NCBI RefSeq assembly: GCF_900105675.1
Contig: NZ_LT629786.1
Coordinates: forward strand, 1,426,001-1,490,000
Source of the DNA: Pseudomonas synxantha
GTDB lineage: Bacteria > Pseudomonadota > Gammaproteobacteria > Pseudomonadales > Pseudomonadaceae
Length of the DNA: 64,000 nucleotides
Reading direction: 5' to 3'
Under the pieces are notes generated by a model. It was not told where the DNA came from and searched no databases. It worked only from the letters and a program-made list of their open reading frames with translations. The translations under genes and the position numbers were made by a program. Of this stretch, positions 1 to 10,700 are shown one piece after another (position 1 is the first letter of the stretch; the number at the start of each line of letters is the position of its first letter).

Positions 1-1
1 G

Positions 2-337
2 CGGGCGGCCTATGGAACGAGTCGCTACGAATTGACCGATTACCACGCTCAAGGCAAGGCGTTCTGGCTACCGGTGACGAGCGATGCCATGACTGCCCCC
101 ACGGGCCTGAGCATCGGTGCCGGGATGATGATCCTGGTGGACCCGGCCATCGAGCCCGAACCCGGCAAACTGGTGGTTGCCCAATGGGCTGGCAGCCCCC
201 AGGCGACCTTTCGCCAATTGCAGGAAGAAAGCGGCCAGCGTTACCTGGTGCCGCTCAATCCTACTTACCCCAAGGCGCTGCTCACCGAGGATTGCCGCAT
301 CCTGGGGGTAGTGGTGCAAGCCACGGCGAAGTTCTAG
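2..337 (+). CDS. CI/LexA-like (S24-fold) transcriptional regulator, C-terminal part
   Basis: The 5' end, which should carry the DNA-binding helix-turn-helix, lies outside the window; the reading frame is open from base 2. The visible part follows the C-terminal domain of lambda CI closely (MTAPTG, then MILVDP, then PLNPTYP). In active S24 proteins the nucleophile Ser sits in G-x-S-M and a Lys follows in F-K-K/R-L. Here these read SDAM and TFRQL, so Ser has become Ala and Lys has become Arg. RecA-stimulated self-cleavage therefore looks impossible. The domain probably serves only for dimerisation or ligand sensing. The stop codon overlaps the convergent liuD stop by a few bases. Confidence 0.8.
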   Translation, partial: RAAYGTSRYELTDYHAQGKAFWLPVTSDAMTAPTGLSIGAGMMILVDPAIEPEPGKLVVAQWAGSPQATFRQLQEESGQRYLVPLNPTYPKALLTEDCRILGVVVQATAKF

Positions 338-2259
338 CCGGCCGTTTCAAGCTCCACCAGCGCGCTGCCTTCAGCCACCATTTCACCTTCCATGCAGAAC
401 AGCGCCTTGACCACTCCAGCCTGGGGCGCACGGATGCTGTGTTCCATCTTCATGGCTTCCAGCACCACTAGTTGAGTGCCAGCCTCGACCGTTTGGCCTA
501 TCTCTACCAATACGCGCACGATGCTGCCGTTCATCGGAGCGGTAAGGCCGCCTTGATGGGATTGCCCGGCCTCCACCGCCGCAATCGGATCGAACAGGCT
601 GACCGCATGCATCTCACCGTCCCAACGCAGGTACAGGCTGCTTGCACTGCGGACCGCCAGGTGAGCACGGCGCACCCCTTGGTGCTCGATCAGCAATTGC
701 TCGCCGCACAGCTGTGACGCGTGCCCCGCTAATGTCACCAGCCGATCCTGCCCATTGCAACTCAGGTGCAGCGAAACCTCGGCCGGCAGGCCCGCACGAA
801 AGCCCTGGTTATTGGCCCACGGGCCATCGCCCGTCGGCAGGCTCTGCATAAACGCCGAGCCCGCCGCCTGCCAGAACGCATCGCTTAATGCACCGGGCGC
901 CGGTAACAGCTCTTCCTGATAACGAGGGATAAAGCCGGTATCCAGTTCGGCGGCCGCAAACGCGGGATGACCGATGATGCGTCGCAGAAAACCCAGGTTA
1001 GTCTTGAGCCCGCCGACTGCAAACTCGTCGAGCATGCTCAGTAACCGCAAACGCGCCTGTTCACGGTCTTCGCCCCAGGCAATCAACTTGCCCAGCATCG
1101 GGTCGTAGAAGGGCGACACGTCGTCGCCTTGCTCGACACCGCTGTCCACTCGGCGGCCCGGGCCTGGGTCGGACTCGCGGTACAGCGCCAGGTGCCCGGT
1201 GGCCGGCAGGAAGTCATTGGCCGGGTCTTCGGCATACAGCCGTACTTCAATCGCATGGCCGATCAACGGCACTTGGTCTTGAGTGATGGGCAGCGCCTCG
1301 CCCTGGGCCACCCGGATCTGCCAGGCCACCAGGTCCAGACCGGTGATTGCCTCGGTCACCGGGTGTTCCACTTGCAGTCGCGTGTTCATCTCCATGAAGA
1401 AAAACTCGCCACGGGCATCCAGCAGAAATTCCACCGTACCTGCGCCGACATAACCGATGGCCTGGGCCGCACGCACGGCTGCTTCGCCCATGGCCTTGCG
1501 TTGCTCGACACTTAAGCCCGGCGCCGGGGCTTCTTCGACGACTTTTTGATGGCGACGCTGGATCGAGCAGTCGCGCTCATTGAGGTACAGGCAGTGGCCA
1601 TGCTGGTCGGCAAACACCTGGATCTCGACATGCCGCGGCTTGAGCAGGTATTTCTCCACCAGCATCTGCCCATTGCCGAAAGATGACAGCGCTTCGCGCT
1701 GGGCAGAGGCCAGGGCTTCGGCCAATTGGCTGACATCCTCGACCACCTTCATGCCCTTGCCGCCGCCGCCGGCCGTGGCCTTGAGCAGTACCGGGTAGCC
1801 GATACGCTCACAGGCGGCGCGGAAGGTTTCCAGGTCCTGGGCCTCGCCGTGGTAACCCGGCACCAGCGGTACGCCGGCGGTTTCCATCAGGGCCTTGGCC
1901 GCCGATTTGCTGCCCATGGCGTCGATGGCCGAGGCGGGCGGGCCGAGGAAAATCAAGCCGGCGGCCTCGATGGCGCGGGCGAAGCCAGCGTTTTCCGAGA
2001 GGAAGCCGTAGCCCGGGTGGATCGCCTGGGCGCCGCTGGCGTGGGCGGCGGCGATCAGTTTGTCGATTTGCAGGTAGCTGTCGGTGGCTTTGCTGCCACC
2101 CAGGTCGACGCGGATGTCTGCCTCGCGACTATGGCGTGCATCGCGGTCGATGGCGCTGTGCACGGCCACGGTGGTCAGGCCCATGGCCTTGGCGGTGCGC
2201 ATGACCCGGCAGGCGATCTCGCCCCGGTTGGCCACCAATACGGTGGTGAGTGTGCTCAT
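334..2259 (-). CDS. liuD: Methylcrotonyl-CoA carboxylase, biotin-carrying alpha subunit
   Basis: This 641-residue protein is the biotin carboxylase/biotin carrier subunit that carboxylates 3-methylcrotonyl-CoA together with LiuB in leucine and isovalerate breakdown. An N-terminal biotin carboxylase domain (VLVANRGEIACRV near residue 10, the glycine-rich ATP loop GGGGKGMK near 165, EMNTRLQVEHPVTE near 290) is followed by a C-terminal biotinyl domain with the AMKMEH motif; the biotinylated Lys is about residue 604. It is the last gene of the liuABCD order, and its start overlaps the end of liuC by 4 bp (ATGA type), indicating translational coupling. Length is normal for the family. The main alternative, the geranyl-CoA carboxylase AtuF, is less likely because liuA and liuB are adjacent. 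Confidence 0.93.
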   Translation of the reverse strand: MSTLTTVLVANRGEIACRVMRTAKAMGLTTVAVHSAIDRDARHSREADIRVDLGGSKATDSYLQIDKLIAAAHASGAQAIHPGYGFLSENAGFARAIEAAGLIFLGPPASAIDAMGSKSAAKALMETAGVPLVPGYHGEAQDLETFRAACERIGYPVLLKATAGGGGKGMKVVEDVSQLAEALASAQREALSSFGNGQMLVEKYLLKPRHVEIQVFADQHGHCLYLNERDCSIQRRHQKVVEEAPAPGLSVEQRKAMGEAAVRAAQAIGYVGAGTVEFLLDARGEFFFMEMNTRLQVEHPVTEAITGLDLVAWQIRVAQGEALPITQDQVPLIGHAIEVRLYAEDPANDFLPATGHLALYRESDPGPGRRVDSGVEQGDDVSPFYDPMLGKLIAWGEDREQARLRLLSMLDEFAVGGLKTNLGFLRRIIGHPAFAAAELDTGFIPRYQEELLPAPGALSDAFWQAAGSAFMQSLPTGDGPWANNQGFRAGLPAEVSLHLSCNGQDRLVTLAGHASQLCGEQLLIEHQGVRRAHLAVRSASSLYLRWDGEMHAVSLFDPIAAVEAGQSHQGGLTAPMNGSIVRVLVEIGQTVEAGTQLVVLEAMKMEHSIRAPQAGVVKALFCMEGEMVAEGSALVELETAG

Positions 2260-3062
2260 GAACGCGGCTCCTGGGCTTGCCAGCTCGGTGCACGTTTTTG
2301 CAGGAACGCACGCAAACCTTCCTGGCCCTCGGCGCTCACCCGAATGCGCGCGATGGCGTTTTCACAATAACGTCGCAGCGCAGGCGTGAGGGCACCGTTG
2401 CCTACTTCGCGCAGTAAATCCTTACTGGCGCGCATCGCCGCCGGGCTGTTTTGCAGCAGGTTTTCGACCCACTGGTCCACCTGCTGATCCAGGGTTTCGG
2501 CCGGATAACTCTCAGCCAGCAAGCCGATTTCCCGTGCTCGCTGGCCGCCGAACCGCTCGGCCGTGAGGGCATAACGACGGGCAGCGCGTTGGCCGATGGC
2601 CTGCACCACGAAGGGGCTGATCACCGCTGGCGCCAGGCCGATGCGCACTTCCGACAAACAGAACTGCGCGTCGTCGGCGCCAATGGCCATGTCACAGCAA
2701 CTGATCAGGCCCAACGCGCCACCGTAGGCCGCGCCTTGCACCACTGCCAGGGTGGGGATTTTCAGCTTGGACAGGTTGTACATCAGCTCCGCCAGTTCAC
2801 GGGCGTCGTCCAGGTTGGTGTGGTAGTCCAGCTCGGCCGATTGCTGCATCCAGGCCAGGTCGGCGCCGGCGCTGAAATGCTTGCCGCGCCCGCGCAATAT
2901 CAAAAAACGCACGGAAGGGTCGCCTTGCTCCCGGTCCAGGGCAATGATCAGTTCGCGGATCATCTCGGCGTTGAACGCGTTGTTCTTGGCTTCACGACTG
3001 AGCCACAGCGTGGCAAAGCCACGGCTGTCGGTGATCAGTTCGAGGGTGTTGAAGTCGTTCAT
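2256..3062 (-). CDS. liuC: 3-methylglutaconyl-CoA hydratase (enoyl-CoA hydratase family)
   Basis: A 268-residue crotonase-fold protein predicted to hydrate 3-methylglutaconyl-CoA to HMG-CoA, the step between the LiuBD carboxylase and LiuE lyase. The oxyanion-hole signatures are visible: HFSAGADLAWM near residue 62 and VQGAAYGGALGL near 107, with the catalytic-loop Glu in SEVRIGLAP near 140. It lies between liuB and liuD. A 62-bp gap containing a stem-loop separates it from liuB, and it overlaps liuD by 4 bp. Assignment to LiuC rather than another hydratase rests on this context. Confidence 0.9.
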   Translation of the reverse strand: MNDFNTLELITDSRGFATLWLSREAKNNAFNAEMIRELIIALDREQGDPSVRFLILRGRGKHFSAGADLAWMQQSAELDYHTNLDDARELAELMYNLSKLKIPTLAVVQGAAYGGALGLISCCDMAIGADDAQFCLSEVRIGLAPAVISPFVVQAIGQRAARRYALTAERFGGQRAREIGLLAESYPAETLDQQVDQWVENLLQNSPAAMRASKDLLREVGNGALTPALRRYCENAIARIRVSAEGQEGLRAFLQKRAPSWQAQEPRS

Positions 3063-3091
3063 GCAAGGAGCTCCATGATAATGAGAGGCCT

Positions 3092-3124
3092 CCTGTAGGG
3101 AGCGAGCAAGCTCGCTCCTACAGG
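3092..3124. repeat. Stem-loop repeat between liuB and liuC
   Basis: An almost perfect inverted repeat: arms 3092-3107 and 3110-3124 pair over 15 bp with one extra G in the left arm and only AA between the arms. The core TGTAGGAGCGAGC is a common Pseudomonas intergenic repeat, different from the GTGGGAGGGGG repeat elsewhere in this window. It begins directly after the liuB stop. It may act as an mRNA-stabilising or attenuating hairpin inside the operon; no T-run follows, so it is not a classical terminator. Confidence 0.75.
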
Positions 3125-4732
3125 TTACATGCGGAACACGCCGAAGCGGCTCGGCTCGATGGGGGCGTTCAGCGAGACGGACAAGGCCAGGGCCAGCACG
3201 TCGCGGGTCTGCAACGGGTCAATGACGCCGTCATCCCACAAGCGCGCGCTGGAGTAGTAGGGGTGGCCCTGGGTTTCATACTGGTCGAGTATCGGTTGCT
3301 TGATTGAAGCTTCCTCATCGGCGCTGAACGCGTTGCCTGCGCGCTCGGCCTGCTCCCGCTTGACCTGCACCAGCACCCCGGCGGCCTGTTCGGCACCCAT
3401 CACGCCGATGCGTGCGTTGGGCCACATCCACAAGAAGCGCGGGTCGTAGGCTCGGCCGCACATGCCATAGTTACCGGCACCAAAGCTGCCACCGATGATC
3501 ACGGTAAACTTCGGCACCTTCGCGCACGCCACGGCGGTCACCAGCTTGGCGCCATGCTTGGCAATGCCGCCGGCTTCGTACTTCTGGCCGACCATGAAGC
3601 CGGTGATGTTTTGCAGGAACAGCAGGGGAATCCCGCGCTGGCAGGCCAGTTCGATAAAGTGCGCGCCTTTCTGCGCGGCTTCGGCGAACAGAATGCCGTT
3701 GTTGGCCAGGATCGCAATCGGGTAGCCATGCAAATGCGCGAAGCCGCAGACCAGGGTGGTACCGAACAACGCCTTGAACTCATCGAACACCGAGCCGTCC
3801 ACCAGCCGTGCGATCACTTCACGTACATCGAAGGGCTGCTTGGCATCCGCCGGGATCACACCGTACAGCTCTTCGCTGCTGTACAGCGGCGCCACTGGCG
3901 GCCGTTGCACCAATTGGCCTTGCTTGCGCCAATTGAGGTTGGCCACGCTGCGCCGAGCCAGGGCCAGGGCATGTTCATCGCTGTCGGCATAGTGGTCGGC
4001 CACGCCGGAGATCTTGCAGTGCACATCGGCGCCGCCGAGGTCTTCGGCGCTGACCACCTCACCGGTGGCGGCCTTCACCAGCGGTGGCCCGGCCAGGAAG
4101 ATCGTGGCTTGCTGGCGCACCATAATCGCTTCGTCGGCCATGGCCGGCACGTAGGCGCCGCCGGCGGTGCATGAACCCATCACCACGGCGATCTGCGGGA
4201 TGCCCTGGGCGCTCATATTGGCCTGGTTGAAGAAGATTCGCCCGAAGTGCTCGCGGTCCGGGAACACCTCGTCCTGGCGCGGCAGGTTGGCGCCGCCGGA
4301 GTCCACCAGGTAGATGCACGGCAGGCGGTTCTGCTCGGCGATGGTCTGGGCGCGCAGGTGTTTTTTCACGGTCAGCGGGTAGTAGGAGCCGCCTTTGACC
4401 GTGGCATCGTTGGCGACGATCATGCATTCGACGCCTTCCACGCGACCGATGCCGGCAATGACTCCGGCCGCCGGCACGTCTTCGCCATACACCTGATAAG
4501 CCGCCAACTGGCTGAGTTCGAGAAACGGCGAGCCCGGGTCGAGCAGGCGATTGATACGCTCACGGGGCAGCAACTTGCCCCGGGAGGTGTGGCGCTCCTG
4601 GGCCTTGGTGCCGCCGCCTTGTTGCACATGGGCGAGCAGGCTGTGCAGGGCGTCGACCTGTTCGCGCATCGCCATACTGTTGGCGGCGAACTCCGCCGAG
4701 CGTGGGTTGAGCTGGGTATGCAGGGTGGCCAT
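3125..4732 (-). CDS. liuB: Methylcrotonyl-CoA carboxylase, carboxyltransferase beta subunit
   Basis: This 535-residue protein is the carboxyltransferase subunit that moves CO2 from biotin on LiuD to 3-methylcrotonyl-CoA. Acetyl-CoA carboxylase-type motifs are present: [16 protein letters not shown] near residue 115, [13 protein letters not shown] near 186, and [20 protein letters not shown] near 405, the last containing the second oxyanion region. Length matches the methylcrotonyl rather than the shorter bacterial AccA/AccD type. It starts 12 bp downstream of the liuA stop, so it belongs to one transcript with liuA. Confidence 0.94.
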   Translation of the reverse strand: MATLHTQLNPRSAEFAANSMAMREQVDALHSLLAHVQQGGGTKAQERHTSRGKLLPRERINRLLDPGSPFLELSQLAAYQVYGEDVPAAGVIAGIGRVEGVECMIVANDATVKGGSYYPLTVKKHLRAQTIAEQNRLPCIYLVDSGGANLPRQDEVFPDREHFGRIFFNQANMSAQGIPQIAVVMGSCTAGGAYVPAMADEAIMVRQQATIFLAGPPLVKAATGEVVSAEDLGGADVHCKISGVADHYADSDEHALALARRSVANLNWRKQGQLVQRPPVAPLYSSEELYGVIPADAKQPFDVREVIARLVDGSVFDEFKALFGTTLVCGFAHLHGYPIAILANNGILFAEAAQKGAHFIELACQRGIPLLFLQNITGFMVGQKYEAGGIAKHGAKLVTAVACAKVPKFTVIIGGSFGAGNYGMCGRAYDPRFLWMWPNARIGVMGAEQAAGVLVQVKREQAERAGNAFSADEEASIKQPILDQYETQGHPYYSSARLWDDGVIDPLQTRDVLALALSVSLNAPIEPSRFGVFRM

Positions 4733-4743
4733 GACGCGCTCCT

Positions 4744-5907
4744 TCAGCGGGTTTCGTTGAAGAGTTCGCGGCCAATCAACATCCGCCGAATCTCACTGGT
4801 ACCGGCGCCGATTTCATACAGCTTGGCGTCGCGCAGCAGGCGGCCGGCGGGGAATTCGTTGATATAGCCATTGCCGCCGAGAATCTGGATCGCATCGAGG
4901 GCCATCTGCGTGGCGCGCTCGGCGCTGTAGAGGATCACCCCGGCGGCGTCCTTGCGCGTGGTCTCGCCGCGCTCGCAAGCCTGGGCCACCGCGTAGAGAT
5001 AGGCGCGGCTGGCGTTGAGCTGGGTGTACATGTCGGCGACCTTGCCCTGGATCAGCTGGAATTCGCCGATGCTCTGGCCGAACTGCTTGCGGTCGTGGAT
5101 GTAGGGCACGATCAAATCCATGCATGCTTGCATGATCCCGGTAGGGCCCCCGGACAGCACCACGCGTTCGTAGTCCAGGCCGCTCATCAGCACTTTCACG
5201 CCGCCATTGAGCACGCCGAGGATGTTCTCTTCGGGCACTTCTACGTCATCGAAAAACAACTCGCAGGTGTTGGAGCCACGCATGCCCAGCTTGTCGAACT
5301 TGTTGCTGCGGCTGAAGCCTTTCCAGTCGCGCTCGACGATAAAGGCGGTGATGCCGTGGGCGCCTTTCTCCAGGTCGGTCTTGGCATAGATCACATAGGT
5401 GTTGGCGTCGGGGCCGTTGGTGATCCAGGTCTTGCTGCCATTGAGGACGTAGCAGTCGCCGCGTTTATCGGCACGCAGTTTCATCGAGACGACGTCGGAG
5501 CCGGCATTCGGCTCGCTCATGGCCAGGGCGCCGACGTGCTCGCCGCTGATCAGCTTGGGCAGGTACTTGAGTTTTTGTTCGTGGTTACCGTTGCGGTTGA
5601 TCTGGTTCACGCACAGGTTGGAGTGCGCGCCGTAGGACAGCGCCACTGAAGCCGAACCGCGACTGATTTCTTCCATGCTCACCACGTGGGCCAGGTAACC
5701 CAGGCCGGCACCGCCGTATTCTTCCGGCACGGTGATGCCCAACAGGCCCATGTCCCCGAACTTGCGCCACAGATCGACGGGGAACAGGTTGTCGATGTCG
5801 ATCTGGGCCGCGCGCGGTGCGATCTCCTTGGCTACGAAGGCCTGCACCTGGTCGCGCAGCATGTCGATGGTCTCGCCGAGGGCGAAGTTCAGGGACGGGT
5901 AATTCAT
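4744..5907 (-). CDS. liuA: Isovaleryl-CoA dehydrogenase
   Basis: A 387-residue flavoprotein converting isovaleryl-CoA to 3-methylcrotonyl-CoA, the first dedicated step of the leucine/isovalerate pathway. ACAD motifs are clear: [10 protein letters not shown] near residue 129 and [10 protein letters not shown] near 159. The catalytic base of isovaleryl-CoA dehydrogenases lies in [12 protein letters not shown], with Glu about residue 247, which separates it from medium-chain enzymes. The ATG at 5907 (MNYPSLNF) was chosen because that is the family N-terminus and AAGGTG lies about 11 bp upstream; a longer frame up to 5970 runs through the operator. It is the first gene of liuABCD. Confidence 0.94.
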   Translation of the reverse strand: MNYPSLNFALGETIDMLRDQVQAFVAKEIAPRAAQIDIDNLFPVDLWRKFGDMGLLGITVPEEYGGAGLGYLAHVVSMEEISRGSASVALSYGAHSNLCVNQINRNGNHEQKLKYLPKLISGEHVGALAMSEPNAGSDVVSMKLRADKRGDCYVLNGSKTWITNGPDANTYVIYAKTDLEKGAHGITAFIVERDWKGFSRSNKFDKLGMRGSNTCELFFDDVEVPEENILGVLNGGVKVLMSGLDYERVVLSGGPTGIMQACMDLIVPYIHDRKQFGQSIGEFQLIQGKVADMYTQLNASRAYLYAVAQACERGETTRKDAAGVILYSAERATQMALDAIQILGGNGYINEFPAGRLLRDAKLYEIGAGTSEIRRMLIGRELFNETR

Positions 5908-5971
5908 GGACAGGCACCTTAATGTGAGCTTTGTTGTTGTGTAGGTTGGGCGCCGTGGGAGGGCGCTCACC

Positions 5972-5987
5972 TTTACGTTAACGTAAG
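5972..5987. promoter_or_regulatory. LiuR-type operator, proximal to liuA
   Basis: The sequence TTTACGTTAACGTAAG contains a perfect 14-bp palindrome (TTACGTTAACGTAA, 5973-5986). It matches the pattern TTKACGTNNACGTNA shared with the copies at 6015-6030 and 13370-13385, and it lies 65 bp upstream of the liuA start. MerR-family regulators bind such dyads between -35 and -10 elements. Assignment to LiuR is inferred from the shared motif and the linked liuR gene. Confidence 0.75.
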
Positions 5988-6014
5988 CTTGCGTTACGGC
6001 GCTGTCAATCGTAG

Positions 6015-6030
6015 TTTACGTATACGTCAA
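6015..6030. promoter_or_regulatory. LiuR-type operator, proximal to the acyl-CoA synthetase gene
   Basis: TTTACGTATACGTCAA, a near-perfect dyad 28 bp upstream of the ATG at 6058, in the same divergent region as the copy at 5972-5987. Centre-to-centre spacing of the two is 43 bp, about four helical turns, so the divergent genes could be controlled jointly. Confidence 0.75.
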
Positions 6031-6057
6031 CCTACAAAAAAGATAACAGGGGTCGTT

Positions 6058-7704
6058 ATGCATCAACCGAATCAGAGCTACAACCGTGGCTCCCAGGACA
6101 AGGCCTTGCTGAACATCACTATTGGCCAGGCCTTTAATCGTACAGCCGCGCAGTGTCCCGATGGCGAAGCCTTGGTGGTCCGCCATCAACTGCGGCGCTA
6201 CACCTGGCGGCAACTGGCCGAGACGGTTGATCTGCATGCGCGGGCATTCCTGGCTTTGGGCATGCGAACCGGCGACCGCCTGGGCATCTGGGCACCCAAT
6301 TGCGCCGAGTGGCTGATCTGTCAGGTGGCTAGCGCCAAGCTCGGGGTGATCCTGGTCAATATCAATCCAGCGTACCGCAGCAGTGAGTTGGACTACGTGC
6401 TCAAGCAATCCGGCTGCCAGTGGCTGGTGTGCGCCGGAGCGTTCAAGACCTCCGATTACCACGCCATGCTCCAGGCGCTGAAGCCAGATTTGCGTGGCCT
6501 CATCAGCCTCGATCCCAGCCCGCCGCCGGGCTTCATGCCCTGGTCGCAGCTGTCGGGCCTGGGCGCCGGTGTCCCGCCCGAGCAACTGCACAGCCGCGAG
6601 GCCAGCCTGCACTTCGACCAGCCCGTGAATATCCAGTACACCTCAGGCACCACCGGCTTCCCCAAGGGCGCCACCCTCAGTCACCACAACATCCTCAATA
6701 ACGGCTACATGGTCGGCGAAAGCCTGGGCCTGACTGCGCAGGACCGCCTGGTGGTCCCGGTGCCGCTGTATCACTGCTTTGGCATGGTGATGGGCAACCT
6801 CGGCTGCATCACCCACGGTACCACCCTGATCTATCCCAACGATGGCTTCGACCCACTGCTGACATTGAGTGCCGTCGCCGAAGAAAAAGCCACCGGCTTA
6901 TATGGTGTGCCGACCATGTTCATCGCCATGCTCGATCACCCACGCCGCGCCGAGTTCGACTTGTCCAGCCTGCGTACCGGGATCATGGCCGGGGCGACGT
7001 GCCCTATCGAAGTGATGCGCCGAGTCATCAACGAAATGCACATGCGTGAAGTGCAGATTGCCTATGGCATGACCGAAACCAGCCCGGTATCACTGCAGAC
7101 CGGTGCGGATGACGATATAGAGCGGCGCGTCACCACGGTGGGCCGTACCCAACCGCAACTGGAAACCAAGATTATCGATGAGACCGGCAACACCGTCGCG
7201 CGCGGCGAGATAGGTGAGCTGTGCACCCGTGGCTACAGTGTGATGCTCGGTTACTGGAACCACCCCGAAGGTACCCGCGAGGCCATCGACGACGCCGGCT
7301 GGATGCACACCGGCGACCTGGCGACCATGGATGAGCACGGCTATGTGTGCATCGCCGGGCGCAACAAGGACATGATCATCCGTGGTGGCGAAAACGTGTA
7401 TCCGCGGGAGTTGGAAGAGTTCTTCTTCACCCATCCGGCGGTCGCCGACGTGCAGATCATCGGCATCCCCGATGAGCGTTATGGCGAAGAAATCGTCGCC
7501 TGGATCAAGTTCCATCCGGGTCATGTGGCCAACGAGCTTGAACTGTTGAGCTGGTGCAAGGACCGTATCGCCCATTTCAAGACGCCCAGGCACTTCAAGT
7601 TTGTGGACGAGTTTCCGATGACGGTGACGGGCAAGATCCAGAAATTTCGCATGCGCGAGATCAGTATCCAGGAGTTGGAGGCTGCCCGCGACAACCTGGG
7701 GTAG
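6058..7704 (+). CDS. Acyl-CoA synthetase (AMP-binding), LiuR-linked
   Basis: A 548-residue adenylate-forming enzyme that should activate a carboxylic acid to its CoA thioester. Motifs: the P-loop [11 protein letters not shown] near residue 200, [10 protein letters not shown] near 340, the [12 protein letters not shown] segment near 418 and the C-terminal Lys motif [13 protein letters not shown] near 522. The ATG at 6058 was chosen because the longer frame would overlap both operators. It is divergent from liuA. The context suggests a short or branched-chain acid, such as isovalerate or methylated medium-chain acids, or acetoacetate produced by LiuE; the sequence does not settle the substrate. 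Confidence 0.85.
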   Translation: MHQPNQSYNRGSQDKALLNITIGQAFNRTAAQCPDGEALVVRHQLRRYTWRQLAETVDLHARAFLALGMRTGDRLGIWAPNCAEWLICQVASAKLGVILVNINPAYRSSELDYVLKQSGCQWLVCAGAFKTSDYHAMLQALKPDLRGLISLDPSPPPGFMPWSQLSGLGAGVPPEQLHSREASLHFDQPVNIQYTSGTTGFPKGATLSHHNILNNGYMVGESLGLTAQDRLVVPVPLYHCFGMVMGNLGCITHGTTLIYPNDGFDPLLTLSAVAEEKATGLYGVPTMFIAMLDHPRRAEFDLSSLRTGIMAGATCPIEVMRRVINEMHMREVQIAYGMTETSPVSLQTGADDDIERRVTTVGRTQPQLETKIIDETGNTVARGEIGELCTRGYSVMLGYWNHPEGTREAIDDAGWMHTGDLATMDEHGYVCIAGRNKDMIIRGGENVYPRELEEFFFTHPAVADVQIIGIPDERYGEEIVAWIKFHPGHVANELELLSWCKDRIAHFKTPRHFKFVDEFPMTVTGKIQKFRMREISIQELEAARDNLG

Positions 7705-7727
7705 GTGAATACCGCTGGTTGAAGGGC

Positions 7728-7750
7728 AAATGATCGCAGATTGATCATTT
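7728..7750. promoter_or_regulatory. Perfect 8-bp inverted repeat upstream of the toxin-like gene
   Basis: AAATGATC (7728-7735) and GATCATTT (7743-7750) pair perfectly around a 7-base spacer, 23 bp before the ATG at 7774. It could be an operator or a weak hairpin ending the preceding transcript; there is no T-run. No regulator can be assigned. Confidence 0.4.
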
Positions 7751-7773
7751 GTTCTATCAAATGGATGCGGTAA

Positions 7774-10700
7774 ATGAGTGAGCTTGATCAACCTCCCAGC
7801 CATCAATCAGTAGCGCCGCAGAGCGTGCATGCGCGGGTTATACAGGACCGGCAGCCCTCCTGGTATGACGCCGCCGCCCTGAAACGCAAGAAGGCCTTTT
7901 CACAGACGCAGTTCGAAATGCCGCCATGGTACGCAGCGCTTTCGCCGGACAGACAATCGGCACTAAGTGCCGCTTATGCACGCAGCTTTAATTCGCTGAA
8001 CAGGCTTGATGTTATTTTCAACGGGCTGCAAGGCGTGGTCACGTTTGCCGAGCCGCTCCTGGTGGCGGCGATGAAGACGAAGTTTGCCGCAGACTATGAC
8101 GTAAAACGGCTGTTTTTTGCCCGTGAGGCGTTCATGCCCGCCGATCGTTCAAAGGTCGGCGGCTTGGAAGCGTCCGGGTATTGCTACTACCAGGGCGAGA
8201 GCCTGCTCGAAGCGGCGCTGGGCAACTTTGCCCTGGAAGACACGATTGAGACCGCCGACCAGAACGCCAGCCTCGTCACGCGCTACGATTTCCACCAGCA
8301 GCCGCCTGGCAGCCCATTCAATCAGTCGCAAGTGCTCAGCCGTAAAGTCACTATGGCGCCTCATGCATTCGCCAGCCTGTGTCGGGAGTTGGACTTGGGT
8401 GCGCAGTACCTGGCCCATGTCGAGTCGTTCATCAGTCCACTGGACCCCCCTGGAACCTCCAGGGGCAGCAGGGCCAGGGCCGTGCGTAATCTTATGGTCA
8501 GTGCGACCCGGCATCAGCTGCAATTCGCCGCCGAAATCGCGGTGGCGCGTGGGGATATCCAGCCGGATGCGTATCAACTGATACAACAGTTGATGAGCAA
8601 TCAGCAGGATCTGGAATGGCGCGATAAAACAGTTACCTTTTCGAGTTTGAACGTCCTTGGGCAGTCGCTTAAGCAAATTATCGTCATCGGGCATGTGAGT
8701 ATTCACTACCCCATACGTGGCAATGTGGTGTTCTTGAGCGAGCCCTGCCTGGCGTTTATACCCGGCGACCCTGTTTGCATGTTGAAGGAATACGCCAACC
8801 TGGAGGCGCTCAAGTTTGATTTGGTCGAGCGACTGTGCGTGGCCAGGTACCGGCAGTTTTTCAGCCAGTTCATCCCCTATGAGCGGCAAGGGGCGTTTTT
8901 TTCCAGGCTCAAGCAGCATCTCGACCCCACAGGGCAGTCTGCAGAGTCTCAAGACTTTGACTCAAGCAAGAAAAATATCAGGACCCTCACCGCCAGTTAC
9001 GGAACGCGCTACGCCTTGTTGTGGCAGGACCATACCCGGCAAAAAATCGACCTGATGCGCAGCAACGCCCGGGCCATGGCCGTCTCCACCGATGCGGCGG
9101 ACGCACGTGCGCGTAATGCCTGGCTGGTCAAGTTGGGCAGCACGGCGTTGAATGTCCTGAATGCGGCTGTACTGGTCTTTCCAGAGCTGGCGCCAGTCAT
9201 GTTAGTGATCGGCGCGGCGCAAATGTTGCAAGAGGTCGCATCGGGTATTGAGGCGTGGGAGGCGGGGGATAAGCAAGCGGTATGGGCTCACGTTTCAGCC
9301 GTTGCTTTCAATGCGGCGACGGCCGTTGTAGGCGCCAGGTTATTGCCCTTGGTCAAGAGCGCCTTTGTCGAGAGCCTGGCCCATGTGCGTTGCCCCGATG
9401 GCAACATCCGCCTGCATGCGCCTGACCTGAGGCCCTACCAGCAATCCGTGTCGATGCCCGCGCAGCTTACGGTGAATGGTGACGGGCTGATTGAACATGA
9501 AGGCGGCCTGTACCTGCGCGAAGACAATGCGTATTACCGAGTGGAGCAGGTTGGCGCGGGCAATGACTACAAGATCTTGCATCCGCATGATCCGGCGGCC
9601 TTCACCCCAAGGGTAAGCCGCACGCGCGCCGGGGCTTGGGCTCATGAGCACGAGATCCCGCTGACCCTGACCGAGGCGCAGTTGATGCGCCGCTTGGGGC
9701 CGATGGCAGAGGGGTTTTCGGATCAGCCGCTCAAGCTCAAACGCATCATGCAAATGTCTGGCATCGAGGTGGATGCGCTGCGCCGGATGCATGTGCATCA
9801 GGCAGCACTGCCGGGGCTATTGGCCGATACCTTGAAGCGGTTCGAGATTGACCGTTTGGTGGCTGAAGAAGGCTCCAGCGTACGCCCCGCACTGCGTGCT
9901 GCGGATCAACTCGAACGCTTTACCCAGCGCTATGCCGCTGCCGAGCGCGCAGAAAGCGCGGCCGCATGGCCGATCAGCCGCTTATTTCCGTCATTACCCA
10001 AGGTGGTTGTCGAAGAACTGTTGGACGAAGCCAGCGCCGCCGAAATGCAGGTGCTCACCGAGCAGCATCGCGTGCCACTGCGCCTGGCTGAAGAGGCCCG
10101 CCATTATCAACAGCAGGTGCGCCTGGCGCGGGCGTATGAGGGCCTGTACCGCAATACCCTGGGCAATGACGACACGCAACGCTTGGTGCTGCACAGCCTG
10201 GACAAGCTGCCCGGCTGGCCATCGAGCTTGCGTATCGACGTTATCGAGCGGTTGCCTGCGGGGGATCGCCTGCTGGACTCATTGGGGCCGGAGGACGCCG
10301 CGATCAAGCGGCGTCTTATCAAGTTTGGTCCCAGGAACCTTTATGAAGTACAGGATGCCAAGCTGGCGGTATTCAATACCCAGGCGGATATCTATGGGGC
10401 GGTACAGTCAGCGGTCCCGACTGAGGACTGGACGGCAATGAAACTGACCGAGTTGGATGGAGGCGCAAGCCTGAAACAGGCGCTGGAGCAGATGCCTTTG
10501 ATGCCTTGTGAGCAATTGCGCAGATTGTTGCGCATGCAGCCGATCAAGCCTGGGTATAAACCGCCCATGCGCCTTGCGGGGGGACGTATCGGCTATCCGT
10601 TGAGTCCTGTGGGCATTCGATCCGCTCCCTGCGAACAGGCAGCCTCAGCGCTGTATCCGTCACAATCCATCGAAGAGGTGGAGTGGACGCTGAGGCTGCA

